Assembly: GCA_905215035.1 (NCBI GenBank)
Contig: CAJMOJ010000032.1
Coordinates: 1 to 21,816 of the forward strand
Reading direction: 5' to 3'
From: an uncultured bacterium
GTDB taxonomy: Bacteria > Actinomycetota > Coriobacteriia > Coriobacteriales > Eggerthellaceae
Length of the DNA: 21,816 bases
Shown: piece by piece, positions 13,031-21,010 of the stretch
How the letters are laid out: every line of letters begins with the position of its first letter
How positions within the stretch are numbered: the stretch's first letter is position 1
Made by a program: the position numbers and the translations under genes
The notes under the pieces: generated by a model
Seen by the model: the letters and a program-made list of their open reading frames with translations, nothing else
Told to the model about the DNA's origin: nothing
Databases searched by the model: none

Positions 13031-14332
13031 ATGTCGGACTTTGAACCGGATTTCGACGTGATCGTCGTAGGTGGAGGTTGCGCAGGTTCTGTTGCAGCTT
13101 ACACTTTGGCATCCGCTGGAAAAACTGTTCTCGTAGTTGAGCGTGGTCAATATTCTGGCGCTAAGAATATGACTGGCGGTCGTATCTACACCCACTCCTT
13201 GGCTCAGGTTTTCCCTGATACTTGGAAAGACGCTCCTTTGCAACGCAAAGTTGCCCATGAGCGTATTTCTTTGATGGCTCCTGATTCAAACTTCACGATT
13301 GATTTTACTTCTCGTGAGCTTGAAGAGGACAAGAATGCTTCTTATACCGTTCTCCGCGCACCATTTGATCAATGGTTAGCAGAGCAGGCTGAGAATGCTG
13401 GTGCTGAGTATATTTATGGCATCGCTGTTGAAGACCTCATCATCGAAGATGGTAAGGTCTGCGGCATCAATGCGTTTGGTGATGAACTTCGTGCACATGT
13501 AGTTATTCTTGCTGACGGCGTTAACTCACTTCTTACCTCTAAAGCAGGACTTTCTAAGTATGCTCCTGCTACCAATGAGGTTGCGGTTGGTGCTAAAGAA
13601 ACTATTTCTTTGCCTGCTGAGGTTATTGAGTCACGTTTCCTTTGCAACCCTGGAGAGGGAGCTTCTTGGCTCTTTGCTGGTAGTGTTTCTAACGGCGTTA
13701 TTGGTGGTGCTTTCATCTATGCAAACGAGGACAGCATTTCACTCGGTATCGTAGCTACTATGTCTGAAGTACTTAAGCAGGATATTCCGGTATACCAGAT
13801 GCTCGAGAACTTCAAGAACCGTCCTGAGATCAAGCCTTTGATTCGTGACGGTAAGACCGTTGAGTATTCAGGCCATGTTGTTCCTGAAGGCGGCTTGAAG
13901 ATGATGCCAGAGATTATTGGCAACGGTGTATTAGTTGCTGGCGATGCAGCTATGATGTGCATGAACCTTGGTTATACCGTTCGTGGTATGGACTTGGCAA
14001 TTGCTTCTGGCGAGATTGCTGCTAAGGCTGCAATCCAGGCAATCGACAAGGGCGACACTTCAAAGAATGGTCTCTCTGTTTATAAGACCATGCTCGACAA
14101 CTCATTCATCATGCGTGATATGAAGCTCTATCAGGATGCTCCTGCATTCTTGGAGGAATGCCCACGTATGTTCAATGGTTATCCTGAGATGATTCGCGAC
14201 ATCATGAATCAACTCTTCATTACCAATGGCGAGCCTCGTCAGCATGTTTTGAAGATGGTTATGCCTCCAGTCAAGAAGATTGGCATGATGAAGTTGGCTA
14301 AGGACGCTATGAAGGGTGTGAAGGCATTATGA
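13031..14332 (+). CDS. fixC: FixC flavoprotein (ETF:quinone oxidoreductase-like)
   Basis: This 433-residue FAD protein is thought to pass electrons between quinone, FixX and the FixAB flavoprotein at the membrane. It starts with the dinucleotide-binding fold DVIVVGGGCAGSVAAYTLASAGKTVLVVERG, then GAKNMTGGRIYTHSL, which closely follows the FixC pattern. The second FAD contact is GVLVAGDAAMMCMNLGYTVRGMDLAIASGE (about residues 300-330). The C-terminal DMKLYQDAPAFLEECPRMFNGYPEMI and VKKIGMMKLAKDAMKGVKAL match the FixC ending. AAAGGAGAAAC precedes the ATG. Its stop overlaps the fixX start (ATGA). Full ETF-QO carries its own iron-sulfur domain; here that role is left to FixX. Confidence 0.95.
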   Translation: MSDFEPDFDVIVVGGGCAGSVAAYTLASAGKTVLVVERGQYSGAKNMTGGRIYTHSLAQVFPDTWKDAPLQRKVAHERISLMAPDSNFTIDFTSRELEEDKNASYTVLRAPFDQWLAEQAENAGAEYIYGIAVEDLIIEDGKVCGINAFGDELRAHVVILADGVNSLLTSKAGLSKYAPATNEVAVGAKETISLPAEVIESRFLCNPGEGASWLFAGSVSNGVIGGAFIYANEDSISLGIVATMSEVLKQDIPVYQMLENFKNRPEIKPLIRDGKTVEYSGHVVPEGGLKMMPEIIGNGVLVAGDAAMMCMNLGYTVRGMDLAIASGEIAAKAAIQAIDKGDTSKNGLSVYKTMLDNSFIMRDMKLYQDAPAFLEECPRMFNGYPEMIRDIMNQLFITNGEPRQHVLKMVMPPVKKIGMMKLAKDAMKGVKAL

Positions 14333-14646
14333 CGAAGCTTCCTAACGTTTGCGACATTACCGTTAACGTTGACGACAAACTCTCCCTTGATAAGTTTGAG
14401 GTTGATGAAGAAAACGCTCACATCAAAATCAAGGAAGGCGTTAAGGTTACCGATCCTGAGTATCGCAAGCTTGTAATGTGCTGTCCTGCTGCTCTCTACA
14501 AGGTTCCTGATGAGGGCGACGATCCAATCTTTGACTACGCTGGTTGTCTTGAATGTGGTACCTGCCGTATGCTTTGCGGTGAGACCATTCTTGAGAAGTG
14601 GGAGTACCCACAGCCAACCATGGGTGTTCAATATCGTTTTGGCTAG
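14329..14646 (+). CDS. fixX: FixX ferredoxin-like protein
   Basis: This 105-residue iron-sulfur protein works with FixC. It begins NVCDITVNVDDKLSLDKFEVDEENAHIKI as in FixX proteins, has CCPAALYK (C51, C52) and the cluster motif GCLECGTCRMLCGE with cysteines C73, C76, C79 and C83, and ends WEYPQPTMGVQYRFG (E. coli FixX ends WEYPRGTFGVEFRYG). The C-x2-C-x2-C-x3-C set, with an upstream Cys, supports one [4Fe-4S] cluster. It is translationally coupled to fixC by a 4-base overlap and is the last gene before the operon terminator. Confidence 0.95.
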   Translation: MTKLPNVCDITVNVDDKLSLDKFEVDEENAHIKIKEGVKVTDPEYRKLVMCCPAALYKVPDEGDDPIFDYAGCLECGTCRMLCGETILEKWEYPQPTMGVQYRFG

Positions 14647-14694
14647 GATAGCTACGCATTGCGCGTATATTTGTTAACCATACTTTGGTACCTT

Positions 14695-14728
14695 AAAAGT
14701 GGACCTGCAAAAGCAGGTCCACTTTTTT
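14695..14728 (+). terminator. Intrinsic terminator of the fix operon
   Basis: AAAAGTGGACCTGC (14695-14708) and GCAGGTCCACTTTT (14713-14726) form a perfect 14-base-pair stem with an AAAA loop and a T run to 14728. It lies 48 bases after the fixX stop codon. Confidence 0.93.
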
Positions 14729-14769
14729 GATGTGTTTGAGTATGATTTTGTGATGGGGCAGAATCAGCA

Positions 14770-14791
14770 AATAGTGTGGTATTACACTATT
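14770..14791. promoter_or_regulatory. Palindrome AATAGTGT-N6-ACACTATT upstream of the LysR gene
   Basis: Exact 8-base arms (14770-14777, 14784-14791) around GGTATT give a 22-base dyad of the size bound by LysR-type dimers, about 205 bases before the LysR start codon and 40 bases after the fix terminator. The distance to the gene is long for simple autoregulation. Confidence 0.45.
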
Positions 14792-14957
14792 CATGATTGC
14801 TATAACAAGAATAATTTGGCAAACATTCAAGCGACTGTCACTGCGACTGTCTAATTTCTAATAGAAAAAATATAGATACAATAATAGTTATTTAGTCCAT
14901 CAAAGAGCTGATACACTACAAAATGATCCGATAGATCAACGTCTTTTTATAGGATTC

Positions 14958-14966
14958 TGCTAATAT
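14958..14966 (+). promoter_or_regulatory. Extended -10 promoter candidate of the LysR gene
   Basis: TG-C-TAATAT fits an extended -10 box; transcription would start near 14973, leaving a leader of about 24 bases. No convincing -35 is present 16-18 bases upstream. Confidence 0.33.
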
Positions 14967-14996
14967 AGAAGGCAAGCGACAGAGGAGCAGTATTGT

Positions 14997-15926
14997 ATGA
15001 ATCTCTCTCAACTTTATTACTTCAGAAAACTTGCTGAACTGCAGCATTACACTAAATCAGCAAAAGAACTTTTCATTACCCAACCAACCTTGTCAGGGTC
15101 TATCTCGTCATTAGAGCAAGAGTTAGGTGTTTCTCTGTTTCAAAAGGCGGGTAGAAATGTCGAATTAACAAAATATGGCGCTGAGTTCCTCACGTATGTT
15201 AATTCTGCACTTGAGCAGCTCGATAAAGGTGTGGCAATCATGAAGGGCTATGCAGGTGAAAGTGATGGTGGCACTATAGATATGGGTGCCATTATTACCA
15301 TACAAACTGATTTTTTGCCGCGTATGCTTATGAAATTCCAAAGCAGCGTAGAGCATGAACACGACTTTAATATTTCACAAGCTCCAACAGAAATTTTGCT
15401 TGATGGGCTCGTAAAAGGAACGCATGATGTTGTGTTTGCGGCTCGTGATCCAGAAATTCCTCAGATTGAGTATATTCCGCTTCTTGAGCAGCAGCTCGTT
15501 ATTGCAATGCAGGCTGATAACCCCTTAGCGCAAAAAGAGTACCTTACTGCAGTTGATCTTGAAGATGTAACGTTATTGTCGTATCGCGATCAAGTACCTA
15601 TCGGTCGAGCAATTAAAGAAATGTCTAAGGAGCTTGGCATTAATCATATTAAGCATGCTTTTGAGGATGAGTCTATTCTGGCTGGGTTTGTTGCAAGCGC
15701 TAACGAGGTCGCATTACTTTTAGATACCTTCTTCCTACGCAATATTGATGGGATAGTTATAAAGCCTTTTTTGTCTGATGAGGAGACCAAGAAAGAGTTT
15801 GTTCATACAATCTATATGGCATATTCCAATAAGAATTATCATCCCTATTGCGTTGATACCTTCATTGATTTCATAGCTAACAATCGTTTGGTGAAAGATG
15901 AAGAAACTCGCATTTATATTGATTGA
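14997..15926 (+). CDS. LysR-family transcriptional regulator
   Basis: This 309-residue DNA-binding regulator has an N-terminal winged helix-turn-helix (residues 1-60: MNLSQLYYFRKLAELQHYTKSAKELFITQPTLSGSIS-type pattern with SSLEQELGVSLFQKAGRNVELTKYGAEFL), then a linker helix and a periplasmic-binding-type effector domain (GTIDMGAI, LLDGLVKGTHDVVFAA, MQADNPLAQ, SILAGFVASANEVALL). AGAGGAG lies 9 bases before the ATG. The effector is probably a small acid or metabolite. It lies just past the fix operon and before a housekeeping operon on the same strand, so it may regulate the fix/dehydrogenase genes, itself, or a distant target. It ends 31 bases before the ABC-F gene. Confidence 0.93.
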   Translation: MNLSQLYYFRKLAELQHYTKSAKELFITQPTLSGSISSLEQELGVSLFQKAGRNVELTKYGAEFLTYVNSALEQLDKGVAIMKGYAGESDGGTIDMGAIITIQTDFLPRMLMKFQSSVEHEHDFNISQAPTEILLDGLVKGTHDVVFAARDPEIPQIEYIPLLEQQLVIAMQADNPLAQKEYLTAVDLEDVTLLSYRDQVPIGRAIKEMSKELGINHIKHAFEDESILAGFVASANEVALLLDTFFLRNIDGIVIKPFLSDEETKKEFVHTIYMAYSNKNYHPYCVDTFIDFIANNRLVKDEETRIYID

Positions 15927-15949
15927 TGCTTGCTATTGTGCGATACAAT
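15919..15949 (+). promoter_or_regulatory. Promoter candidate for the ABC-F gene, possibly leaderless
   Basis: TTGATT/TTGATG (15919-15928) and TACAAT (15944-15949) resemble -35 and -10 boxes, with 15-19 base spacing depending on the -35 used. Predicted start near 15956 is only two bases before the ABC-F ATG (15958), and no Shine-Dalgarno is visible there. Confidence 0.33.
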
Positions 15950-15957
15950 GAGTTGCT

Positions 15958-18009
15958 ATGATTATGCAGCTCGAAAAAATAACTAAATCTTTTGGATCAC
16001 GGGTATTGTTTCATGATGTTTCTTTGCGTTTGGAAGAATACGATCGTTTAGCTCTCGTTGGGCCAAATGGAGCGGGAAAAACTACGCTTTTAAATATCAT
16101 TTCAGGGAGAGAAGACGCCGATAGCGGCAAGGTAATTCTTGCTAAAGGTGCTCAGCTTGGCTATCTTGAGCAAGAAGCTATTGAAATGCAAGAACGTCCC
16201 ATTTTTGAGGAGGTTCTTTCTGCTCAAACAGAGATTATGCAAGCAGAAAAACGCCTTGTAGAACTTGAACAAAAACTTAAACAAACTCAAAGTTTGCAGC
16301 AAGATGAAAACGAAACTTTGCTTGCTGCGTATGGGCGTGCGCGTGACGCTTATGAGGCGATGGGGGGCTATACGCTCGAGGCGCGTGTACGAAGTGTTTT
16401 ATTTGGTCTCGGCTTTAATGAAGAGTCGATTCATCAACTTACCACGGAGTTTTCTGGTGGATGGCAAATGCGCATTGCTTTGGCAAAACTCCTCACCCGC
16501 AATCCTGAAGTACTGCTTTTAGATGAACCAACCAATCATTTGGATTTAGAATCGGTAACCTGGCTTGAAGGATTTTTGCGGTCTTACCAGGGGAGCGTCA
16601 TCGTAGTAAGCCATGACCGCGAGTTTTTAGATAACATGGTTGATCGTGTTGCTGAAATTGACAATGGTTGTGTCAAGCTCTATCGCGGTAATTATTCAAG
16701 CTATTTAGAACAACGAGAAGCCTGGCTTGAGCAACTCAAGGAGCAAGCAGCTAAACAACAAAGTGAGATTGAACATATGGAGGCATTTATTGAACGCTTC
16801 CGCTATAAGGCCACTAAGGCAAAGCAAGTTCAAGATCGTGTGAAAAAGCTTGAAAAAATGGAGCGTATCCATGTTCCTGATGAGCGCAAAACGGTTCATT
16901 TCAATTTTAAACAACCACCCCGCACAGGAGACTTAGTAGTTTCTTGTGAAAATGTTTCCAAAGCTTTTGAGGATAAAGTGATTTATGATCATCTTGATCT
17001 CTCGCTTTATCGAGGCGAAAAAGTTGCACTTGTTGGTCCAAATGGTGCAGGTAAATCGACGCTCATGAAGATGATTGCTGGTGTTTTGGCACCCGATTCA
17101 GGTGAAATTAAATATGGTGTACATGTGAGCAAAACGTATTTTGCTCAACATCAGCTTGAAGAACTGCATCCAGGTAATACTGTGTTTGAAGAACTTGATA
17201 GAGTTGCACCTGGTTGGTCTATCTCGCAGGTAAGAACATTATTGGGGTCCTTCTTATTTACTGCTGATGATGTAGATAAAAAAGTGGGTGTCTTATCAGG
17301 TGGCGAGAAGTGTCGATTAGCACTTGCAAAGATGCTCGTTGCGCCAAGTCCTCTATTGTGTCTTGACGAGCCAACGAATCATCTTGATATTGCAAGTGCA
17401 GACATTCTAGAGCAGGCGCTTAAACAATTTGAGGGAACTATTGTTTTAATTTCGCATGATCGCCATCTTATCCGATCTGTTGCTAATAAAATTATCGAGA
17501 TTAAACCTGGTTCTGTGACCGCCTATGATGGGGATTATGATTACTATCTTTTCAAGAGTGGTCAAACTGATGAAGAAGAGCAGGCGCGCGATAAGGCCCA
17601 ATCTTCACGCACGCTCAAGCAAGTAAAACAAAATGAAGCACACCATGTTAATTCAATAGGCGACAATGAGATTCAAGAGCAGAAAAGTGACATAAAAAAA
17701 GGTTCTGCTCCAAAATCTAAAGAACAGAAAAGACGTGAAGCGCAGGCGCGCAACAAAGCTTATGCGGCACTCAAAACTCAAAGAAAACGTGTGCAGGAGC
17801 TTGATGCGTTGATTGCACAGGAAAGCGCGCGTATGGAAGAGGTTATGGCGCTTCTTGCAGATCCATCGTTTTATACGAATGAAGAAGCATCGAGTGATGT
17901 GATTGCGGAGCATGCACAACTTAAAAAGAGTCTCTCTGCGCACGAAGAAGAGTGGATTGAACTTTCTGAGTTGATTGAAAGTGAAGCAAAGAGATACGCG
18001 CAAGAGTAA
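15958..18009 (+). CDS. ABC-F family ATPase (ribosome-associated, two ATP-binding domains)
   Basis: This 683-residue soluble ATPase has no membrane segments and belongs to the ABC-F group, which acts on ribosomes as translation factors or antibiotic-protection proteins. First cassette: Walker A GPNGAGKT (residues 35-42), signature FSGGWQMRIALAKLL (about 164), Walker B LLLDEPTNHLD (about 187). The charged inter-domain linker (YRGNYSSYLEQREAWLEQLKEQAAKQQSEIEHME...FRYKATKAKQVQDRVKKLEKMERI) is the ABC-F P-site tRNA-interaction motif region. Second cassette: GPNGAGKST (about 360), LSGGEKCRLALAKML (about 446), LDEPTNHLD (about 468). A C-terminal coiled-coil of about 150 residues resembles that of YdiF/Uup-type members. 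It looks like a housekeeping member, but a role in antibiotic resistance cannot be excluded. It heads the downstream operon. Confidence 0.94.
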   Translation: MIMQLEKITKSFGSRVLFHDVSLRLEEYDRLALVGPNGAGKTTLLNIISGREDADSGKVILAKGAQLGYLEQEAIEMQERPIFEEVLSAQTEIMQAEKRLVELEQKLKQTQSLQQDENETLLAAYGRARDAYEAMGGYTLEARVRSVLFGLGFNEESIHQLTTEFSGGWQMRIALAKLLTRNPEVLLLDEPTNHLDLESVTWLEGFLRSYQGSVIVVSHDREFLDNMVDRVAEIDNGCVKLYRGNYSSYLEQREAWLEQLKEQAAKQQSEIEHMEAFIERFRYKATKAKQVQDRVKKLEKMERIHVPDERKTVHFNFKQPPRTGDLVVSCENVSKAFEDKVIYDHLDLSLYRGEKVALVGPNGAGKSTLMKMIAGVLAPDSGEIKYGVHVSKTYFAQHQLEELHPGNTVFEELDRVAPGWSISQVRTLLGSFLFTADDVDKKVGVLSGGEKCRLALAKMLVAPSPLLCLDEPTNHLDIASADILEQALKQFEGTIVLISHDRHLIRSVANKIIEIKPGSVTAYDGDYDYYLFKSGQTDEEEQARDKAQSSRTLKQVKQNEAHHVNSIGDNEIQEQKSDIKKGSAPKSKEQKRREAQARNKAYAALKTQRKRVQELDALIAQESARMEEVMALLADPSFYTNEEASSDVIAEHAQLKKSLSAHEEEWIELSELIESEAKRYAQE

Positions 18010-18054
18010 GTAGGATTAGGCGTAGAATTAGCTTTTGTAAAGACTAGGATAGAT

Positions 18055-18579
18055 ATGGATGCGGAAATGACAGACTTTCCTCATGATGTGTTTCCTAAGA
18101 TACATGTTGTGTTGTTTGAGCCCGAAATTCCTCAGAACACAGGAAATATAGCTCGCACGTGTGCGTGTACAGGCGCAGAATTACATCTTGTGGAGCCTAT
18201 GGGTTTTCATCTTACGCAGCGTAATATCCGTCGATCGGGTATGGATTATTGGGAAGATGTTGTTTTGCATCGGTGGGGTTCAACACAAGAATTTTTAGAA
18301 GCGCATCATCATGATCAGCTGATCTTTTTTACGGGACAAACCGATCACAGTCTCTATGATGCTCCTATAACAGGTGAGGTTTATTTAATTTTTGGACGTG
18401 AGTCTCGAGGAATAGATCAAGACATTCTTGATCGCTATGCTGATCAATGTGTTCGTATTCCTATGAAAAGCAACAAACGTTCTTTAAATTTATCCAATTC
18501 TGTTGCGATTGGAGTTTATGAGGTATTGCGAGCTAATGGATTTTATGATCTCTGTTCCTGCTATACTGATCAACTATGA
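18055..18579 (+). CDS. trmL: tRNA (cytidine/uridine-2'-O-)-methyltransferase TrmL
   Basis: This 174-residue SPOUT-class methyltransferase methylates the ribose of tRNA wobble position 34 in tRNA-Leu isoacceptors using S-adenosylmethionine. SPOUT motifs are visible: FEPEIPQNTGNIARTCACTGAELHLVEPMGF (motif 1), LIFGRESRGID (motif 2) and CVRIPMKSNKRSLNLSNSVAIGVYEVLRANGF (motif 3, with the trefoil-knot SLNLSNSVAI). The length is normal for YibK/TrmL proteins. AGGA about 7 bases before the ATG at 18055 supports the start; a downstream ATG (18067) is less likely. The stop overlaps the next gene's start (ATGA), so they are translationally coupled. Confidence 0.93.
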   Translation: MDAEMTDFPHDVFPKIHVVLFEPEIPQNTGNIARTCACTGAELHLVEPMGFHLTQRNIRRSGMDYWEDVVLHRWGSTQEFLEAHHHDQLIFFTGQTDHSLYDAPITGEVYLIFGRESRGIDQDILDRYADQCVRIPMKSNKRSLNLSNSVAIGVYEVLRANGFYDLCSCYTDQL

Positions 18580-19241
18580 GTGAAATTCAAATTATCATAA
18601 TGATTTGCAATGTGTTGGCGTTTATTCCAGCTATTGTTTTTCATGAATTTATGCACGGTTGGGCAGCGTGGAAATTAGGTGACAACACCGCCAAGGCTCA
18701 TGGAAGGCTTTCTTTTAATCCGCTTAAGCACATTGATCCTTTTGGCACGGTTATTTTGCCTCTCCTTCTTATCATTATGGGTGGTCCTGTATTTGGTTAT
18801 GCAAAGCCTGTGCCGTACAATCCTGCAAATTTTAAAAATCCCAGACGCGATGATCTTATTGTTGGCTTAGCAGGTCCGAGTGGAAATCTTATCTTAGCGC
18901 TTATTGGTTCAGTGCTTATGTTTGCTCTCCAGGGTATGTATACTACGGCCGCACCTGATTTGTTTGTGTATTTCTATGGGGTCTTTTTGCCTATTTTTAT
19001 CATGGTTAATTTGTACTTAATGTTTTTTAATCTATTGCCGATCCCGCCTCTTGATGGTTCGTCGATTTTTGCTTTTATCTTGCCGCAAAAGTATTTGCCT
19101 CAGTACTATCGTATCCAGCAGTATGCGTTACCCGTTTTTCTGATCGTAATATTCGTTTTACCTTACTTAATACACATGAACTTAATTAGTATGTATTTAA
19201 ACGTTACTGCAGGCAATGTAGCTGCCCTGCTTATCCCGTAA
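18576..19241 (+). CDS. Site-2-protease family (M50) membrane metalloprotease
   Basis: This 221-residue intramembrane zinc protease has the M50 motif H23-E24-F-M-H27 (VFHEFMHGWAAW) in the first helix and the third metal ligand D160 in NLLPIPPLDGSS. Several hydrophobic segments follow (FGTVILPLLLIIMGGPVFGYAKPVP, LAGPSGNLILALIGSVLMFALQ, FGVFLPIFIMVNLYLMFFNLLPI, YALPVFLIVIFVLPYLI). Its size and the AKPVPYNPANF and GDDNTAKAHGRLSFNPL-type patterns match the small rhomboid-independent M50 group often found upstream of scpA. Its substrate is not known; M50 proteases usually cleave membrane-anchored regulators. It overlaps trmL by 4 bases and precedes scpA by about 86 bases. Confidence 0.92.
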   Translation: MSEIQIIIMICNVLAFIPAIVFHEFMHGWAAWKLGDNTAKAHGRLSFNPLKHIDPFGTVILPLLLIIMGGPVFGYAKPVPYNPANFKNPRRDDLIVGLAGPSGNLILALIGSVLMFALQGMYTTAAPDLFVYFYGVFLPIFIMVNLYLMFFNLLPIPPLDGSSIFAFILPQKYLPQYYRIQQYALPVFLIVIFVLPYLIHMNLISMYLNVTAGNVAALLIP

Positions 19242-19327
19242 TGATAAGGCATGCAGTTTCGGTTTGTTGAAGCAAGAAAGCATAAGCTTATAGATTATTG
19301 ATAGGGAAGCGAGCAGTTGAGTCGTCC

Positions 19328-20194
19328 ATGGCATATCGAGTTCGCATAGAGAGTTTTGAAGGCCCGTTTGATCTTCTGCTCTATTTGGTAAGCAAACAAA
19401 AAGTTGATATCGGCAAAATTGCTATTACTGAAATTACCGATCAATATTTGGCTGAAGTAGAACGTATGCAGGAAGTTGACTTGGATGTTGCAAGTGACTT
19501 TTTGGTGGTAGCGGCCACCTTGCTTGAATTAAAAGCTGCAAGTTTACTTCCTCATGACACAGAGGAACTCGAACACGAAGATGACGAGCTATCGCCCTAT
19601 GAAATGCGCGATATGCTAGTAGAGCAATTGCTTGAATATAAAAAGTTTAAGAATGCTGCTCGATCCCTTGAGAATCGTTTAGAAGCCGAACAAAAAATCC
19701 ACGTGCGTCCTTTTGGGCCTGATCGCTCAATGCTTTCCCTTATGCCTGACTATTTACAGGGAGTAACTCTTGATAGGCTCGGTCAACTCTTGGCAAACTG
19801 TCTTGCGCGCCGAGATGTCTTTTTGCTCGAATCAGAACATATTGCGGCAAAAATTATTCCTCTTGAGACGCGTATTCAAGAGATTGGTGCTCTTATGCGA
19901 AAAGGTGTAACCGTGCGTTTTTCTGATTTGATATCTTCGTCAGATGATCCGCGCCTAATTGTAGTTACATTTCTTGCTGTACTGGAATTGTTTAAACGAT
20001 CAGAAGTCGATGTTGTACAAGATCATTTGTTTGGCGATATTGTGATTTCGCCTGTTAATACTGAAGACAACATACCGACCAATAGGTCATTTGAATTACA
20101 TAGACCATCGCATGATACGTCGATTGAAGTGTTAGTTGATCCATCAGCATCAGTTGATCCATCAGTTGGTATGTCGGTTGATGTAAATCAGTAA
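19328..20194 (+). CDS. scpA: Segregation and condensation protein ScpA
   Basis: This 288-residue kleisin-type subunit of the SMC condensin links the SMC dimer to ScpB for chromosome compaction and segregation. The N-terminal SMC-binding motif AYRVRIESFEGPFDLLLYLVSKQKVDIGKIAITEITDQYLAEV is typical. ASDFLVVAATLLELKAASLLP continues the helical domain, and the C-terminal winged helix (VTVRFSDLISSSDDPRLIVVTFLAVLELFKRSEVDVVQDHLFGDIVI) is complete. I chose the ATG at 19328; a TTG at 19298 adds ten unconserved residues without a ribosome-binding site. A tail of about 45 residues has an imperfect repeat (VDPSAS, VDPSVG, SVDVN) with no counterpart in most ScpAs. It is 14 bases before scpB. Confidence 0.94.
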   Translation: MAYRVRIESFEGPFDLLLYLVSKQKVDIGKIAITEITDQYLAEVERMQEVDLDVASDFLVVAATLLELKAASLLPHDTEELEHEDDELSPYEMRDMLVEQLLEYKKFKNAARSLENRLEAEQKIHVRPFGPDRSMLSLMPDYLQGVTLDRLGQLLANCLARRDVFLLESEHIAAKIIPLETRIQEIGALMRKGVTVRFSDLISSSDDPRLIVVTFLAVLELFKRSEVDVVQDHLFGDIVISPVNTEDNIPTNRSFELHRPSHDTSIEVLVDPSASVDPSVGMSVDVNQ

Positions 20195-20208
20195 GGAAGT
20201 TCAAAGAG

Positions 20209-21006
20209 ATGATAGAAGAATCCCAATGCATTTTTGATTGGACTGGGGGTACTGAGCCAATGCAGGCCGATATTGCGCATGCTGCAGAAGCGCTTCTGTT
20301 TGTCACTGATGAGCCGGTAAGCGTAGTTACTCTCGCAGACATGCTTACGGTTGATGTGGTGTCAGTGCAATCTGCTCTCGAAAGGCGTGCTGCAGAACTG
20401 CTGCAAGAAAATAGCGGCATTCAACTCCGTGAAGTTGCAGGGGGTTGGCGTTTGACTACGCATCCTCAATATCATGATTTGATCGAACGTTATGTTGTCT
20501 CATGGGATACACGAAAGCTTTCCCAAGCGGCACTTGAGACGCTTGCTGTGGTGGCATACTGTCAACCAATTACGCGCAATGGTGTTGCATCAGTGCGTGG
20601 CGTTAACTCTGATAGCTCGATCAATTCACTTGTCGAAAAAGGACTTTTGCGTGAGGCGGGCGTTCAAGATACGCCCGGTAATCCAACGGTATATGCAACT
20701 ACTAAAACGTTTCTGGAGCGTTTTGGCTTGCGCTCACTTGCAGATCTGCCCGATTTGGAATCCTTTGCTCCTGATGATGAGACGCGAGCTTTTATTGCTG
20801 AACGTCTAAATGTTGTTACGGCAGATGCTGCTACCATTGCTGTTCTTGAAGGTGAAGAGGGAGAGGCAACGTTTGAGATTGTTGATGAAGGTGACGCTAA
20901 GGTAGCAGACGCTATGCAAATGCTGCTTGATGAAGCAATTAGCCAGGCATCAGGGGTTGTGGACAAGATTGATTTTTCGCAACTCGAGTTTGATGAAGAC
21001 GATTAA
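20209..21006 (+). CDS. scpB: Segregation and condensation protein ScpB
   Basis: This 265-residue winged-helix protein binds ScpA in the SMC condensin complex in the cytoplasm. The tandem winged-helix fold is visible: IAHAAEALLFVTDEPVSVVTLADML and AELLQENSGIQLREVAGGWRLTTHPQ in the first half, then LSQAALETLAVVAYCQPITRNGVASVRGVNSDSSINSLVEKGLLREAGVQDTPGNPTVYATTKTFLERFGL in the second (the ETLAVVAYCQPITR pattern is diagnostic). A downstream acidic tail of about 60 residues (VADAMQMLLDEAI, ending DEDD) follows. AAGGAAG lies 9 bases before the ATG at 20209. The start codon of the next gene is 4 bases past its stop. Confidence 0.96.
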   Translation: MIEESQCIFDWTGGTEPMQADIAHAAEALLFVTDEPVSVVTLADMLTVDVVSVQSALERRAAELLQENSGIQLREVAGGWRLTTHPQYHDLIERYVVSWDTRKLSQAALETLAVVAYCQPITRNGVASVRGVNSDSSINSLVEKGLLREAGVQDTPGNPTVYATTKTFLERFGLRSLADLPDLESFAPDDETRAFIAERLNVVTADAATIAVLEGEEGEATFEIVDEGDAKVADAMQMLLDEAISQASGVVDKIDFSQLEFDEDD

Positions 21007-21010
21007 TGCT

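Larger units (their letters stand above)
14647..14996. other. Gene-free stretch between fixX and the LysR gene
   Basis: Apart from the fix operon terminator it holds a palindrome (14770-14791), a direct repeat GCGACTGTC (14831-14839 and 14843-14851, 12-base period), and an extended -10-like TGCTAATAT (14958-14966) with RBS AGAGGAG (14981-14987) before the LysR start. It is AT-rich and contains no believable open frame. Confidence 0.55.
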
